DNA of 64,000 bases from Salinivirga sp035268865 (lineage in GTDB: Bacteria > Bacteroidota > Bacteroidia > Bacteroidales > Salinivirgaceae): the NCBI RefSeq assembly GCF_035268865.1, contig NZ_DATFKB010000024.1, positions 26,745 through 90,744 of the forward strand, read 5' to 3'. The translations under genes and the position numbers were made by a program. The notes beneath the pieces are model-generated. The model saw only the letters and a list, made by a program, of their open reading frames with translations, was not told the DNA's origin and searched no databases. The stretch's first letter is position 1. Each line of letters begins with the position of its first letter. Positions 10,275 through 18,828 of the stretch are shown here, piece after piece.

Positions 10275-10661
10275 TTACTTCATCAGCCCTTCGTCTCGCA
10301 AAACCATTAATATGGCTGATTGCGGTACGATATAGTATTTTTCATTATTCAGCTGTATTTCATATCCCGATTTCGGGAGATATACCGCCAGGTCGCCCTC
10401 TTTTGGTTGCACTGGCACATATTTCACGTCATCTCCTTTGGGTTTCCAGGCTTCATCTTCGTCATTCATAGAAGGTATCGGATAACCCGGGCCCACTTTA
10501 ATTACATAGCCCGACTGTACTTTTTCTTTCTCCTGTACATTAGGCGGGAGATAAAGCCCGGATTTTGTTTTGTTCTCGGGATTGCGCGGTTTTACAAGTA
10601 TACGGTCACCAATGAGTATAATATTCGATAGGTCTGCTTTTTCAATTTCGTGCGTCATCAT
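10275..10661 (-). CDS. GroES-like (Cpn10-fold) protein without an adjacent groEL
   Basis: About 128 residues. The sequence follows the co-chaperonin fold: ILIGDRILVKPRNPE at the start, a mobile-loop-like stretch (ENKTKSGLYLPPNVQEKE), then VQSGYVIKVGPG, and near the end GDLAVYLPKSGYEI and NEKYYIVPQSAILM. It is longer than classical GroES (about 97 residues) because of an insert of about 20 residues (MNDEDEAWKPKGDD). No groEL is nearby. Bacteroidota genomes often carry such an extra GroES-like gene; its partner is not established. In-frame ATGs occur at 10670, 10661 and 10658; the TTG at 10685 lies inside the predicted -7 element, so a start at or below 10670 is required. The gene diverges from argS. 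Confidence 0.75.
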   Translation of the reverse strand: MMTHEIEKADLSNIILIGDRILVKPRNPENKTKSGLYLPPNVQEKEKVQSGYVIKVGPGYPIPSMNDEDEAWKPKGDDVKYVPVQPKEGDLAVYLPKSGYEIQLNNEKYYIVPQSAILMVLRDEGLMK

Positions 10662-10682
10662 AATCTTCATTTTTTGTTGCCA

Positions 10683-10690
10683 CAAAAATA
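10683..10690 (-). promoter_or_regulatory. -7 element of the GroES-like gene
   Basis: TATTTTTG on the minus strand is an exact TAnnTTTG match. It places the transcript start near 10677, so the leader is only about 10-20 nt. It explains why the TTG at 10685 is not a start codon. Confidence 0.5.
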
Positions 10691-10728
10691 TAAATTTCCA
10701 TTAAAACTATTTTCTGTTTTGCTTTAAT

Positions 10729-10760
10729 GTAAATTATCATCTGTAAAGGTGATAATTTAC
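10729..10760. promoter_or_regulatory. Perfect 11-bp inverted repeat in the argS / GroES-like divergent promoter region
   Basis: GTAAATTATCA (10729-10739) and TGATAATTTAC (10750-10760) are exact reverse complements separated by 10 bp, so half-site centres are 21 bp apart, two helical turns. The right arm abuts the argS -7 element at 10761 and the whole repeat covers the place of the -33 element. It lies upstream of the predicted start of the argS transcript, so it should act as DNA. A dimeric repressor site is the simplest reading (inference). Confidence 0.6.
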
Positions 10761-10768
10761 TATCTTTG
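10761..10768 (+). promoter_or_regulatory. -7 element of argS
   Basis: TATCTTTG is an exact TAnnTTTG match. The start ATG at 10795 is about 20 nt after the predicted transcript start. No clear -33 TTTG is seen because that region is taken up by the inverted repeat. Confidence 0.65.
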
Positions 10769-10794
10769 CAGCTCGAAAATAAAGAATACTCAGA

Positions 10795-12579
10795 ATGAAT
10801 ATAGAACAGTACCTTAACCAGGAGATTCATAAGGCTTTAGAGCGGATTTTTGAACAGGAAATCGATCCGAAGCAGGTTCAGATTCAAAGAACAAAAGCTG
10901 ATTTTGAAGGAGATTTTACGTTAGTTGTATTTCCATTGCTTCGACTGGCAAAAACAAAACCCGAGGATGCCGCCAAACGAATTGGTGATTTTTTGGTTGA
11001 GAAATCTGTGGTTTTTGACCGGTTCAATGTGGTTAAAGGTTTTCTGAACCTTACATTGTCGCATGGATTTTGGTTAAATGCATTGCAGGATATTGTTCAA
11101 CAACCTGATTTTGGTTTTGCAGAAAAGGGATCGGGCAAAAAAATCATGATTGAGTATTCCTCCCCTAATACCAATAAACCACTACACCTGGGGCATATTA
11201 GAAACAATTTACTTGGCTATGCTGTGGCTCGTATTCTTGAAGCTTGTGGAAATGAGGTGGTTAAAGTAAATCTGGTGAATGACCGGGGTATTCATATTTG
11301 TAAGAGCATGCTGGCCTGGCAACGTTGGGGCGAAGGGAAAACACCCTCAGATTTAGGTGTGAAAGGGGATAAGTTAGTTGGTGACTTTTATGTACGTTTC
11401 GACCAGGAGTATAAAAAGCAAATTGAGGCGCTCAAACAAGAAGGAAAAACCGAGGACGAAGCCAAAGATCAGGCGCCCTTAATACTGGAAGCACGTGAAA
11501 TGCTGCGCAAATGGGAAGATCGCGATTCTGAGGTGATGAAGTTGTGGGAACAGATGAACAGTTGGGTTTATGAAGGTTTCGATGAAACGTATAACCGGTT
11601 GGGAATTGAGTTTGATAAAGTATATTATGAGTCAGATACCTACAAAAAGGGAAAAGAGCTTGTACTGAATCATTTAGAAAAAGGATTGTTAAAGAAGAAG
11701 GAAGATGGTTCTGTGTGGGCTGATTTAACCGAAGACAAGTTAGATGAAAAGATCTTGCTGCGCAGCGATGGTACTTCAGTTTATATGACACAGGATTTGG
11801 GTACTGCCGTACAGCGATTTGCCGATTATGACATTGACCAACATGTTTATGTTGTTGGAAATGAGCAGGATTACCATTTTAAAGTACTGTCGCTTATTTT
11901 AAAGAAGATGGGGTATGAATGGGCTACACAGCTGTTTCACCTTTCTTATGGCATGGTAGAATTGCCATCAGGTAAAATGAAATCAAGGGAAGGTACTGTG
12001 GTTGATGCCGATGATTTAATCGACACCATGATTAGTACAGCTGCAAAGGCTTCGGCTGATTCTGGTAAACTTGAAGGAATGAGTCAGTCTGATATCGCGT
12101 ATGTACATAATATTGTTGCACTCGGGGCGCTAAAGTATTTTATACTTAAAGTCGATCCCAAAAAGAATATGCTCTTCAATCCCGAAGAGTCCATTGATTT
12201 TAACGGCAATACAGGGCCGTTTATTCAATACACTCATGCACGCATACGCTCATTGATGCGGAAAGCAGATGTAGAAAACCAACTACCGCAATTCCCGTTA
12301 AGCATAGATTTGCAACCGAAAGAGCAAGAGCTTATTCAGCAATTTGGGCATTTTCCTAATGTGGTAGCCGAAGCGGGCAAAAGTATGAACCCCGGCTTTG
12401 TAGCCAACTATTTGTTTGACCTTGTTAAAACCTTCAATCAGTTTTATCATGATCATTCTGTGCTGAATGAGACCGATGAAGATGTTCGGAATCTGAGGTT
12501 AAGCCTTTCATGGCAAACCGGACAAATTATAAAAAATGGCATGTGGTTGCTGGGCATTGATGTGCCGGAGCGGATGTAA
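10795..12579 (+). CDS. argS: Arginyl-tRNA synthetase
   Basis: 594 residues, normal length for bacterial ArgRS. It charges tRNA-Arg with arginine using ATP in the cytoplasm. An N-terminal Add-1 tRNA-recognition domain (about 1-110) precedes the class I Rossmann domain, which has SPNTNKPLHLGHIRNN (the HIGH signature, about residue 122) and GKMKSREG (the KMSKS-equivalent loop, about residue 400). A C-terminal DALR anticodon-binding domain ends with the family-typical ...LLGIDVPERM. It is convergent with aroE, only 1 bp apart. Its promoter carries the perfect inverted repeat described at 10729-10760, unusual for a tRNA synthetase gene in this phylum. Confidence 0.97.
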   Translation: MNIEQYLNQEIHKALERIFEQEIDPKQVQIQRTKADFEGDFTLVVFPLLRLAKTKPEDAAKRIGDFLVEKSVVFDRFNVVKGFLNLTLSHGFWLNALQDIVQQPDFGFAEKGSGKKIMIEYSSPNTNKPLHLGHIRNNLLGYAVARILEACGNEVVKVNLVNDRGIHICKSMLAWQRWGEGKTPSDLGVKGDKLVGDFYVRFDQEYKKQIEALKQEGKTEDEAKDQAPLILEAREMLRKWEDRDSEVMKLWEQMNSWVYEGFDETYNRLGIEFDKVYYESDTYKKGKELVLNHLEKGLLKKKEDGSVWADLTEDKLDEKILLRSDGTSVYMTQDLGTAVQRFADYDIDQHVYVVGNEQDYHFKVLSLILKKMGYEWATQLFHLSYGMVELPSGKMKSREGTVVDADDLIDTMISTAAKASADSGKLEGMSQSDIAYVHNIVALGALKYFILKVDPKKNMLFNPEESIDFNGNTGPFIQYTHARIRSLMRKADVENQLPQFPLSIDLQPKEQELIQQFGHFPNVVAEAGKSMNPGFVANYLFDLVKTFNQFYHDHSVLNETDEDVRNLRLSLSWQTGQIIKNGMWLLGIDVPERM

Positions 12580-12580
12580 G

Positions 12581-13324
12581 TTAATCGCTTAACCAGATTT
12601 CAAGGGCTTTTTCTGCCTGTTTTTCAAGCATGAGGGCGCCATTTATCACTTTAGCTCCATGTTTTTTACCCAGCTTCATAAACGAAGTTTCAGCTGGGTT
12701 ATAGATCAGGTCAATTAAGGTATGCTCTTGCGTTATTCCCGCTTCAGGAATTGGTAAAACATTTTCTATATCAGGGTGCATACCCACCGGCGTTGTATTT
12801 ATTAATAAGTTGTACTTCCTAATTGTTTCGGGTGTAAGGTCCTTGTAGTGGAGTCCTGATTTGTTGCGTGTTACAACTTCAAAAGTTATGTTTTTATTCA
12901 TAAGTGCATGCTTAACTGCCTGGGCAGCACCTCCGTCCCCAAAAATAAGGGCGTTTTTATTTTGTATGCGATATTCCTCCAGGGTTTGCTGGAATCCATA
13001 GATATCGGTATTATAACCTTCGAGTTCATATAGGGCTCCTTTTCGCTTAACCTTAACTGTATTCACGGCGCCAATACCAGTTGCAACAGGCGATAATTTA
13101 GTAAGCCGGTTAAGTATTTGGTTCTTGTACGGTATGGTTACATTAAATCCAATTAAATCCTTATGCTTTTTAAGTAGTTGGGGTAATTCGTCAAGTGATT
13201 TCAGGGGGAACAGTTCATATTTGATTTCCTTTAAATCAGGCGTGGACAATAGCCGCTCGAAGATAGCCGGTGAATGGCTATGCGAAAGCGGATACCCTAT
13301 GAGCCCTAAACGTTTTAGCATCAT
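12581..13324 (-). CDS. aroE: Shikimate dehydrogenase
   Basis: 247 residues, slightly shorter than E. coli AroE (272). It reduces 3-dehydroshikimate to shikimate with NADPH, in aromatic amino-acid synthesis. Seen: the substrate-site start LGLIGYPLSHSHSPAIF, the catalytic-Lys motif GFNVTIPYKNQ, GYNTDIYGF, the nucleotide-binding loop FGDGGAAQAVKHAL, and NTTPVGMHP. The usual NRT NADP clamp appears as TRNKS. Its ATG overlaps the popT stop by 1 bp, so the two are translationally coupled. It meets argS tail to tail. Confidence 0.95.
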   Translation of the reverse strand: MMLKRLGLIGYPLSHSHSPAIFERLLSTPDLKEIKYELFPLKSLDELPQLLKKHKDLIGFNVTIPYKNQILNRLTKLSPVATGIGAVNTVKVKRKGALYELEGYNTDIYGFQQTLEEYRIQNKNALIFGDGGAAQAVKHALMNKNITFEVVTRNKSGLHYKDLTPETIRKYNLLINTTPVGMHPDIENVLPIPEAGITQEHTLIDLIYNPAETSFMKLGKKHGAKVINGALMLEKQAEKALEIWLSD

Positions 13325-14247
13325 TATTTTGTTAATCTTTTTGCGAAAAATTCAAATCCCCAAATAACCATAAAACCGATTACAGCGAATAATATGGCAT
13401 ATCCCAAAAAAGACGGTGATCCACTTATTTGCTCATAAGCATGTGGTCCCACATTCTTTTCAACCAGAGGTACTATTTCATCATGCCTGTTTACGTAGGT
13501 TTCAACTGTTTTTTTCCATGGCCATACTTTGTTTAGTGATCCAATCATGAATCCGGCCAGCACCGAAATTGTAATGTCATGAAAACGATGTAACAGGTAA
13601 GAAAGCAGGTTAGAAAAAGATAAAATTCCAATGATTGCACCAACTCCAAAGATGGCAATTATTGTTATGTCGAGCTGACTGATTGCTCCAATAATGTATG
13701 CATATTTTCCCAATAATAGTAAAATAAATGCACCTGAAATGCCCGGGAGAATCATAGCACAAATGGCCAATGCACCCGAAAACATAACAAACCACCAGGT
13801 TTCAGGTGTTTGGGCAGGCGTTAAAACTGTCACGAAATATGCAACTATAGTTCCGGCTATCACAGCTATAACCTCGGAAAGTTCCCATTTCTTAATTTTT
13901 TTGAGAATGGTGATGGCAGAAGCAATGATGAGGCCGAAAAAGAATGACCACACCATAACAGGGTAAGTGCTCAGGAGCGTTTCTAATATTTTGGCCAATG
14001 AAAAAACACTTAAAAAAACGCCTGCAAAAACACTAACCAGAAACCATCCGTTTATGTGTTGCCAGAAGCTTTTAACCCCATCCTTAAACAGCAGTTTAAC
14101 GGCTTGTGCATTGATTGATTTTATAGAATCTACAAGTTCTTCATAAATGCCGGTTATAAGGGCAATTGTACCGCCCGACACACCTGGCACTACATCGGCA
14201 GCTCCCATTAATGCACCTTTTAGCAGATTAGTGATATATTTCAACAT
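13324..14247 (-). CDS. popT: DUF368 polyprenyl-phosphate translocase (PopT family)
   Basis: 307 residues, highly hydrophobic, about eight to ten membrane segments. It begins with the DUF368 signature KGALMGAADVVPGVSGGT and repeats a related motif mid-protein (CAMILPGISGAFILLLLG), as in a pseudo-symmetric inverted-repeat transporter. DUF368 proteins were recently shown to return undecaprenyl phosphate across the cytoplasmic membrane for cell-envelope recycling; that role is taken from the family. It is coupled to aroE by a 1-bp overlap. uppS, which makes the lipid precursor, is at the far end of the window. Confidence 0.88.
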   Translation of the reverse strand: MLKYITNLLKGALMGAADVVPGVSGGTIALITGIYEELVDSIKSINAQAVKLLFKDGVKSFWQHINGWFLVSVFAGVFLSVFSLAKILETLLSTYPVMVWSFFFGLIIASAITILKKIKKWELSEVIAVIAGTIVAYFVTVLTPAQTPETWWFVMFSGALAICAMILPGISGAFILLLLGKYAYIIGAISQLDITIIAIFGVGAIIGILSFSNLLSYLLHRFHDITISVLAGFMIGSLNKVWPWKKTVETYVNRHDEIVPLVEKNVGPHAYEQISGSPSFLGYAILFAVIGFMVIWGFEFFAKRLTK

Positions 14248-14265
14248 TATTTTAAGGTTTAGGTA

Positions 14266-14299
14266 TAAAAATGCCGGAAAAGCATAAACTTATCCGGCA
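14266..14299 (-). terminator. Rho-independent terminator after the PLP enzyme gene
   Basis: TGCCGGA (14272-14278) pairs with TCCGGCA (14293-14299). Read on the minus strand, the hairpin is followed by a T-rich run (14271-14266). It separates the PLP enzyme from popT-aroE. Confidence 0.6.
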
Positions 14300-14319
14300 G
14301 TTTTCTTTATTTATTGGTC

Positions 14320-15654
14320 CTATTTTTTGTAGTTGATAAAAGGTTCCCACAGTTTTTCATTGTAAACAGATCTTTCGTAACGATCTATTTCTTCAATAGA
14401 TGAAGCATGTTGTGTGGTGTAAATCATCTCTTCCATAAAGTTGGGTGCTCTGCGCACGCCTTCGCCAACATTAATCATTACGGTTTCGCCATTTTTGATA
14501 ATGCCCTGATGTAATGATTCAAAGAACCCACCTACAGCAATTGCAGATGCCGGACCGATTTGAATGTGTTTGATGTAAGCAGTGAGTCTTGAGATATCGG
14601 CAATCATTTTTTCATTGAATTCAATGATCTCACCATTACTTTTTTTCGTAAGGCTTCCAATTATCGGGTATGTTCCGGGTTTTCCGGTTGCCAGTGTTGG
14701 TACTTTAGTCACCGGGTTCTCAAGTGTAGGGTAATCATTTTCCCAACCCTCAGGGAAACCGTTCGATTTGGCTTTGTCCCATGCCATACGCATTGGCGCA
14801 CAATGGTCTGGCTGAACCATTATAAATCGTGGTAATTTAATTTCAAGTTCTGAGCCTTTCAGGTCATTCACTGCTTTATCTATGGCTATAGGCCCTGTAC
14901 CTCCACTGAGCGCTTGAATATAAACGTCAGGCATTTTGTTTATTTGGCGAAGCCATTCAAATACCATGGTCTTTTTTGCCTCAACACGCAGCGGGTCTGT
15001 ATTTCCACCTGATAGTAATATGCCGTATTTTTCTGAATATTGCGCTGCTATTTCTTTGGCTTTGGCATAGTCGCCTTTAACCCGCACAACGCGCTGACCA
15101 TAGGTATTTACCTCTGCTTCATTTGCTTTTAGTGCATCTTGTGGAATAAATACTGTAAGCGATATACCTGCTTTTGCTAAATAATGGGCAAATGCATTTG
15201 CTATGTTACCGGTACTGGCCACGGCATACTCTTTTATACCGTTTTCTTTTAAAGCGGAGGCTGCAACAGCTGCTGCTACATCTTTAAAAGTACCTGTACC
15301 GGGGTTCATATCATTCCGGTAAGCTACAACTTCGCAGTCAATTCCGTATTGTTTCTTTGCAAAATCGGCAAGGAAATCCCAGTTTTCAACCGGAATTACA
15401 CCTTCTCCTGAGGTGATGATATTTTCGCGATCATTTATTGGTAAGAAATCGAAATAGTGAAAAACATTTTTCGCTTTTCCGTTCTGTTCATTAATAAATG
15501 CTTTAACATTATTTATATCTTCGCTATATTCAGCATACACAACTTTATGTCCACACTTGGGACATTTCTGCATGTTGCTAAACCATTCGCTCAGGTCTTT
15601 TACTACATATTGGCACTTTTCGCACCGAAGTTGAAATTTCCGATTTTCCTTCAT
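14320..15654 (-). CDS. PLP-dependent fold-type II enzyme, threonine synthase-like, with zinc ribbon
   Basis: 444 residues. An N-terminal zinc ribbon (CEKC at 10-13, CPKC at about 31-34) precedes a fold-type II PLP domain. The PLP-binding Lys is in NPGTGTFKDVAA, the substrate/phosphate loop is ASTGNIANAFA, and a Gly-rich phosphate-binding loop is SGGTGP. The family includes threonine synthase (O-phosphohomoserine to threonine) and cysteate synthase (O-phosphoserine plus sulfite to cysteate, used for sulfonolipids in some Bacteroidota). The sequence alone does not decide between them. No thrA/thrB genes are adjacent. It lies 32 bp after the TPR gene and is probably cotranscribed with it. Confidence 0.75.
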   Translation of the reverse strand: MKENRKFQLRCEKCQYVVKDLSEWFSNMQKCPKCGHKVVYAEYSEDINNVKAFINEQNGKAKNVFHYFDFLPINDRENIITSGEGVIPVENWDFLADFAKKQYGIDCEVVAYRNDMNPGTGTFKDVAAAVAASALKENGIKEYAVASTGNIANAFAHYLAKAGISLTVFIPQDALKANEAEVNTYGQRVVRVKGDYAKAKEIAAQYSEKYGILLSGGNTDPLRVEAKKTMVFEWLRQINKMPDVYIQALSGGTGPIAIDKAVNDLKGSELEIKLPRFIMVQPDHCAPMRMAWDKAKSNGFPEGWENDYPTLENPVTKVPTLATGKPGTYPIIGSLTKKSNGEIIEFNEKMIADISRLTAYIKHIQIGPASAIAVGGFFESLHQGIIKNGETVMINVGEGVRRAPNFMEEMIYTTQHASSIEEIDRYERSVYNEKLWEPFINYKK

Positions 15655-15686
15655 TTTATATTGTGTTTACTAATATTACTTTATCA

Positions 15687-17099
15687 TTAAAGTCCTTCAT
15701 ATAAATTGACGAGCTTTTTAACAGCGTCAAAGCTAAGTATTTTTGGGTAAAAATATACAAAGTTGTTAAAGGCTTCCTTGTCTTTTTTGAGTCCGCTTTC
15801 AATTTTATTTAACCCGTCAGTGAGCTCCTCTTTTTCAACTAAAGCTGCTCCCCATAAATAATAAAAAGCCGGGTCACGGAATGTTTCTAACGCCGTTTCA
15901 CAAAGCTCTATTGTTTCCTGGTACTCTTTTAATTCAAAATGGCACTCAGCAAGGTGTACACGGGCTTTTTCATCAAAGGGGTCAAGTTTTATTACCTTTT
16001 TATATGATTTCACTGCATATGTCAGGTATTTCATGCTCTGCTGAATGGTAGCGAGTCTTAACCAGAATAGCGGTTCTTCAGGGTCTATTTTTATCGCTTT
16101 TCTTACGTAAACCAGGCTTTCGGTAATTTTATTTTCGTCGTAATAAATTTCTCCTATTCCAAACCATGCATCGGCAAAGTCAGGGTCCAGGCTCAGGGTT
16201 TTTTCAAAGTTTAGCATGGCCTGGTCTTTTTGGCCTGTTTGGTAGTAACTTTCTGCCAGGTAAAAGTAGGCATGCAGGTTTTTACCTTCGTGCGATATAA
16301 GCTCTTCGAGGTAATTTATGGCCTTGTCATATTGTTCATCACGACTGTAAATGAGAGCAATACTAAAGTAAGCCGAGGCGTATTCGGGCTCTATGGCAGC
16401 TGCAAACTCGTAGGCGTCCAGTGCCATTTTAGTGTCGTTTTTATACTCATAAAGGTTCCCCAATTGGTGCCAAATCATTTCGTTAAACGGATCGCGATCA
16501 AGATATTTATCAAACTCCTCAATGGCGTGGGAAATTTGGTTTAATTCTTTGTAACAGGTACCTAAATCAATGAGCGCTTCGAAATCGTACTGGTCTATTT
16601 CAAGTACCTGATGTAAGTAATTTACAGCACTATGGTACTCTCCCTTATCCATCAGGTCATCTGTAATCATGTATAGAAGCGAAATTTTTTCGTCGATCTC
16701 AGCAAGTGTGAGAGCCGAATCGAAGTATCTGATGGCTTTGTTGAGTTTATCTGTTGCCAGTTGTAATTTTCCCAAATAGTAATAAATCTCAGCATCCGCT
16801 TTATTGGTGTTTAGCAGATCTTTGAGTATGTTTTTGGCGCGCTTGAAGTTTTGTGTAATGATTGAAAACTGAGCATCTTTAAGAATTAATTCTTCTGCAT
16901 TAGGGTGTTGTTTTAACCCAATTTTAAGTGCTTGCTTGGCTTTCTCTTTTTGGTTGGTGTCAATCAAATAATTAATTATCTCAGTGAATATTTCCACATC
17001 AAAATACTTTGCTCTTTCAAGCGTCAGCATTTCATCGAACTGCTTTAAAATATCACTAAAATCCTCATTATAATTGAATTTATCTGGTATATGCATCAT
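15687..17099 (-). CDS. Tetratricopeptide repeat protein
   Basis: About 470 residues, almost entirely TPR helices. Repeats show the W/Y-x-x-LG...Y/F...A...A spacing, e.g. EIYYYLGKLQLATDKLNKAI, MIWHQLGNLYEYKNDTKMAL and ADAWFGIGEIYYDENKITES. No signal peptide or membrane segment is seen, so it is probably a cytoplasmic scaffold. Such long TPR proteins are common in Bacteroidota and usually have no assigned partner. The TTG at 17108 is an unlikely start; ATGs at 17099 and 17096 are better. A perfect palindrome at 17129-17145 lies around its likely transcription start. Confidence 0.8.
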   Translation of the reverse strand: MMHIPDKFNYNEDFSDILKQFDEMLTLERAKYFDVEIFTEIINYLIDTNQKEKAKQALKIGLKQHPNAEELILKDAQFSIITQNFKRAKNILKDLLNTNKADAEIYYYLGKLQLATDKLNKAIRYFDSALTLAEIDEKISLLYMITDDLMDKGEYHSAVNYLHQVLEIDQYDFEALIDLGTCYKELNQISHAIEEFDKYLDRDPFNEMIWHQLGNLYEYKNDTKMALDAYEFAAAIEPEYASAYFSIALIYSRDEQYDKAINYLEELISHEGKNLHAYFYLAESYYQTGQKDQAMLNFEKTLSLDPDFADAWFGIGEIYYDENKITESLVYVRKAIKIDPEEPLFWLRLATIQQSMKYLTYAVKSYKKVIKLDPFDEKARVHLAECHFELKEYQETIELCETALETFRDPAFYYLWGAALVEKEELTDGLNKIESGLKKDKEAFNNFVYFYPKILSFDAVKKLVNLYEGL

Positions 17100-17128
17100 A
17101 TTCGGCAAGTAGATTAAAAATCGTTTTG

Positions 17129-17145
17129 CTCATTTTAAAAATGAG
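17129..17145. promoter_or_regulatory. 17-bp palindrome ahead of the TPR gene
   Basis: CTCATTTTAAAAATGAG reads the same on both strands around a central base. A near-consensus -7 (CACCTTTG on the minus strand, 17155-17148) lies just upstream, so the palindrome covers the predicted transcript start. It may be an operator, or a hairpin at the mRNA 5' end. Confidence 0.35.
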
Positions 17146-17182
17146 GACAAAGGTGCGAAAAAAATGTGTAAACACCTAACTA

Positions 17183-18733
17183 TTAAAACCTGTGTTCCTT
17201 GCGCAGAAGATCGTTAATGGTTTTCACCGGATTAAACGTTTCCATTGGTACTTCGACAAAAATTGTAGTCCAGTTTGCCATAGCGCCATTCCATAATCCA
17301 GGATGCTCAAGTGCTTTTACAGGCTTACCTTTCATCGTTTTGTGCGAAATAAAACCAGTTTCCGGATCAGCATATTTGTCAAGATCAAATTTATTGCCTT
17401 TAAAGTCTTTGGTTGAGCAAGCAATGTCAACAGGGTTGAAATGTGTGGCAGCCTCAAAAACCTTCATTTGAGTTTTGTCCTCTTTGTCAAATTGTGAACT
17501 TTCCACAATCTGAAGGCTTTCTTCTTCATTAACATCTTTTACCCAAAACGGACCTCCACCTGGTTCATCTTCATTCTTTACCATTCCGCAAACTCTGAAG
17601 GGACGGTTTAATTTCTCAATCAGGTACTTAATTTTTTGTGGCTTATCATAGCTTTTAAAATCATTCGGAATATCAATATTCAATCTTTGATTGGCAAAAT
17701 TGGCAATTTTTGTAACATAAGCGTCTTTCAACTCTGCATTGCTCGTAAGCTTTTCCAGGTAATGATTGATTTTATCTTTAAAATCCAATAAAACGCCACC
17801 AAGTAGTTCTTTGTATTCAACAGTAACCGGCTTTAAACGATCGGTTACTATATTGTCGATGTTTTTTATGAAAATTAAATCGGCATCTATTTCATTAAGG
17901 TTAACCAATAATGATCCGTGGCCACCAGGTCTGAATACAAGGTATCCCTCATCGTCCCTGACCGGTTCATTTTTCATGGTTACAGCAATGGTGTCGGTAT
18001 GTGCTTTTTGAACTGATAAATCAATGTTGAATTTAACATTGAAACGCTCTTCATATGTGGGGATTATTTCATTTATGTGTTTTTCAAACGAATCATAAAA
18101 TTCCGGCGAAACTGTAAAGTGAATATTGACTTCTTTGTTGGATTTGGCATACATGGCACCTTCAACTAGATGTTCCTCAAGTGCAGTGCGCTCTTCGTTT
18201 TTGTACTTATGGAATTTGATTAATCCTTTTGGATAATTCCCATAGTTGAGGCCTTTCTCTGATACTATAAGGTTGAGGGCTCCTACATAGTCTTTTTTAT
18301 TGAATTTACTTTCGATGCAGTCTCCTTTTTCGGAACAAATTTGTTCTAAGTCGTCATAAAAAGCAAAATCATGGATATGCTCGCAAAGGAAATACACTGA
18401 ATTTGGTCCGCGATCTGTTAAAAGTTCCAAATATTTTTGTTCTGAACCGTCATAGGCTGCAAGTATCTCAAATATTTTTTTGAACATGCGGCTTGCAGCC
18501 CCGCTTGCAGGAACAAATTTACATATCTTGGCGTTTTTTTGTTTCTTCTGATAGAGGCTTCTCAACTTTTCTTTATCCTCTTCGCCATATCTGTTGATAC
18601 CCTTTTCCGGAGTTGCCGGCGCTATAATATTCAGTTGTGGATAGCTGGTCTTAAACCTTTCCAGTTGTTGCTTAACTATTTGGGCATTCATGCCTTTTTC
18701 CTGCAGTTGTTGTTTATCCTTATCTGTGAGCAT
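17183..18733 (-). CDS. DUF4301 family protein
   Basis: 516 residues from the ATG at 18733; the TTG at 18739 adds only two residues. The sequence matches the Bacteroidota family DUF4301, whose function is unknown: FVPASGAASRMFKKIFEIL near the start, a central FRPGGHGSLLVNLNEIDADL with KNIDNIV, and a C-terminal THFNPVDIACSTKDFKG. The GAASRM and FRPGGHGSL stretches recall sugar-nucleotidyltransferase-like folds, but this is a weak inference and catalysis should not be assumed. No signal peptide is seen. A strong promoter lies upstream and it appears to be monocistronic. Confidence 0.8.
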   Translation of the reverse strand: MLTDKDKQQLQEKGMNAQIVKQQLERFKTSYPQLNIIAPATPEKGINRYGEEDKEKLRSLYQKKQKNAKICKFVPASGAASRMFKKIFEILAAYDGSEQKYLELLTDRGPNSVYFLCEHIHDFAFYDDLEQICSEKGDCIESKFNKKDYVGALNLIVSEKGLNYGNYPKGLIKFHKYKNEERTALEEHLVEGAMYAKSNKEVNIHFTVSPEFYDSFEKHINEIIPTYEERFNVKFNIDLSVQKAHTDTIAVTMKNEPVRDDEGYLVFRPGGHGSLLVNLNEIDADLIFIKNIDNIVTDRLKPVTVEYKELLGGVLLDFKDKINHYLEKLTSNAELKDAYVTKIANFANQRLNIDIPNDFKSYDKPQKIKYLIEKLNRPFRVCGMVKNEDEPGGGPFWVKDVNEEESLQIVESSQFDKEDKTQMKVFEAATHFNPVDIACSTKDFKGNKFDLDKYADPETGFISHKTMKGKPVKALEHPGLWNGAMANWTTIFVEVPMETFNPVKTINDLLRKEHRF

Positions 18734-18766
18734 AACCAATTAGATTTATAGGATTTCCATGAGAAT

Positions 18767-18799
18767 CAAAAATAATCATATTTTTAATAATTTGGCAAA
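18767..18799 (-). promoter_or_regulatory. Promoter of the DUF4301 gene
   Basis: On the minus strand TTTG (18799-18796), a 21-bp spacer and TATTTTTG (18774-18767) form a full TTTG-N21-TAnnTTTG promoter. The leader is about 27 nt to the ATG at 18733. Confidence 0.65.
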
Positions 18800-18828
18800 T
18801 TATAAGGTTTTTACCTTTTAAAGCCTTT

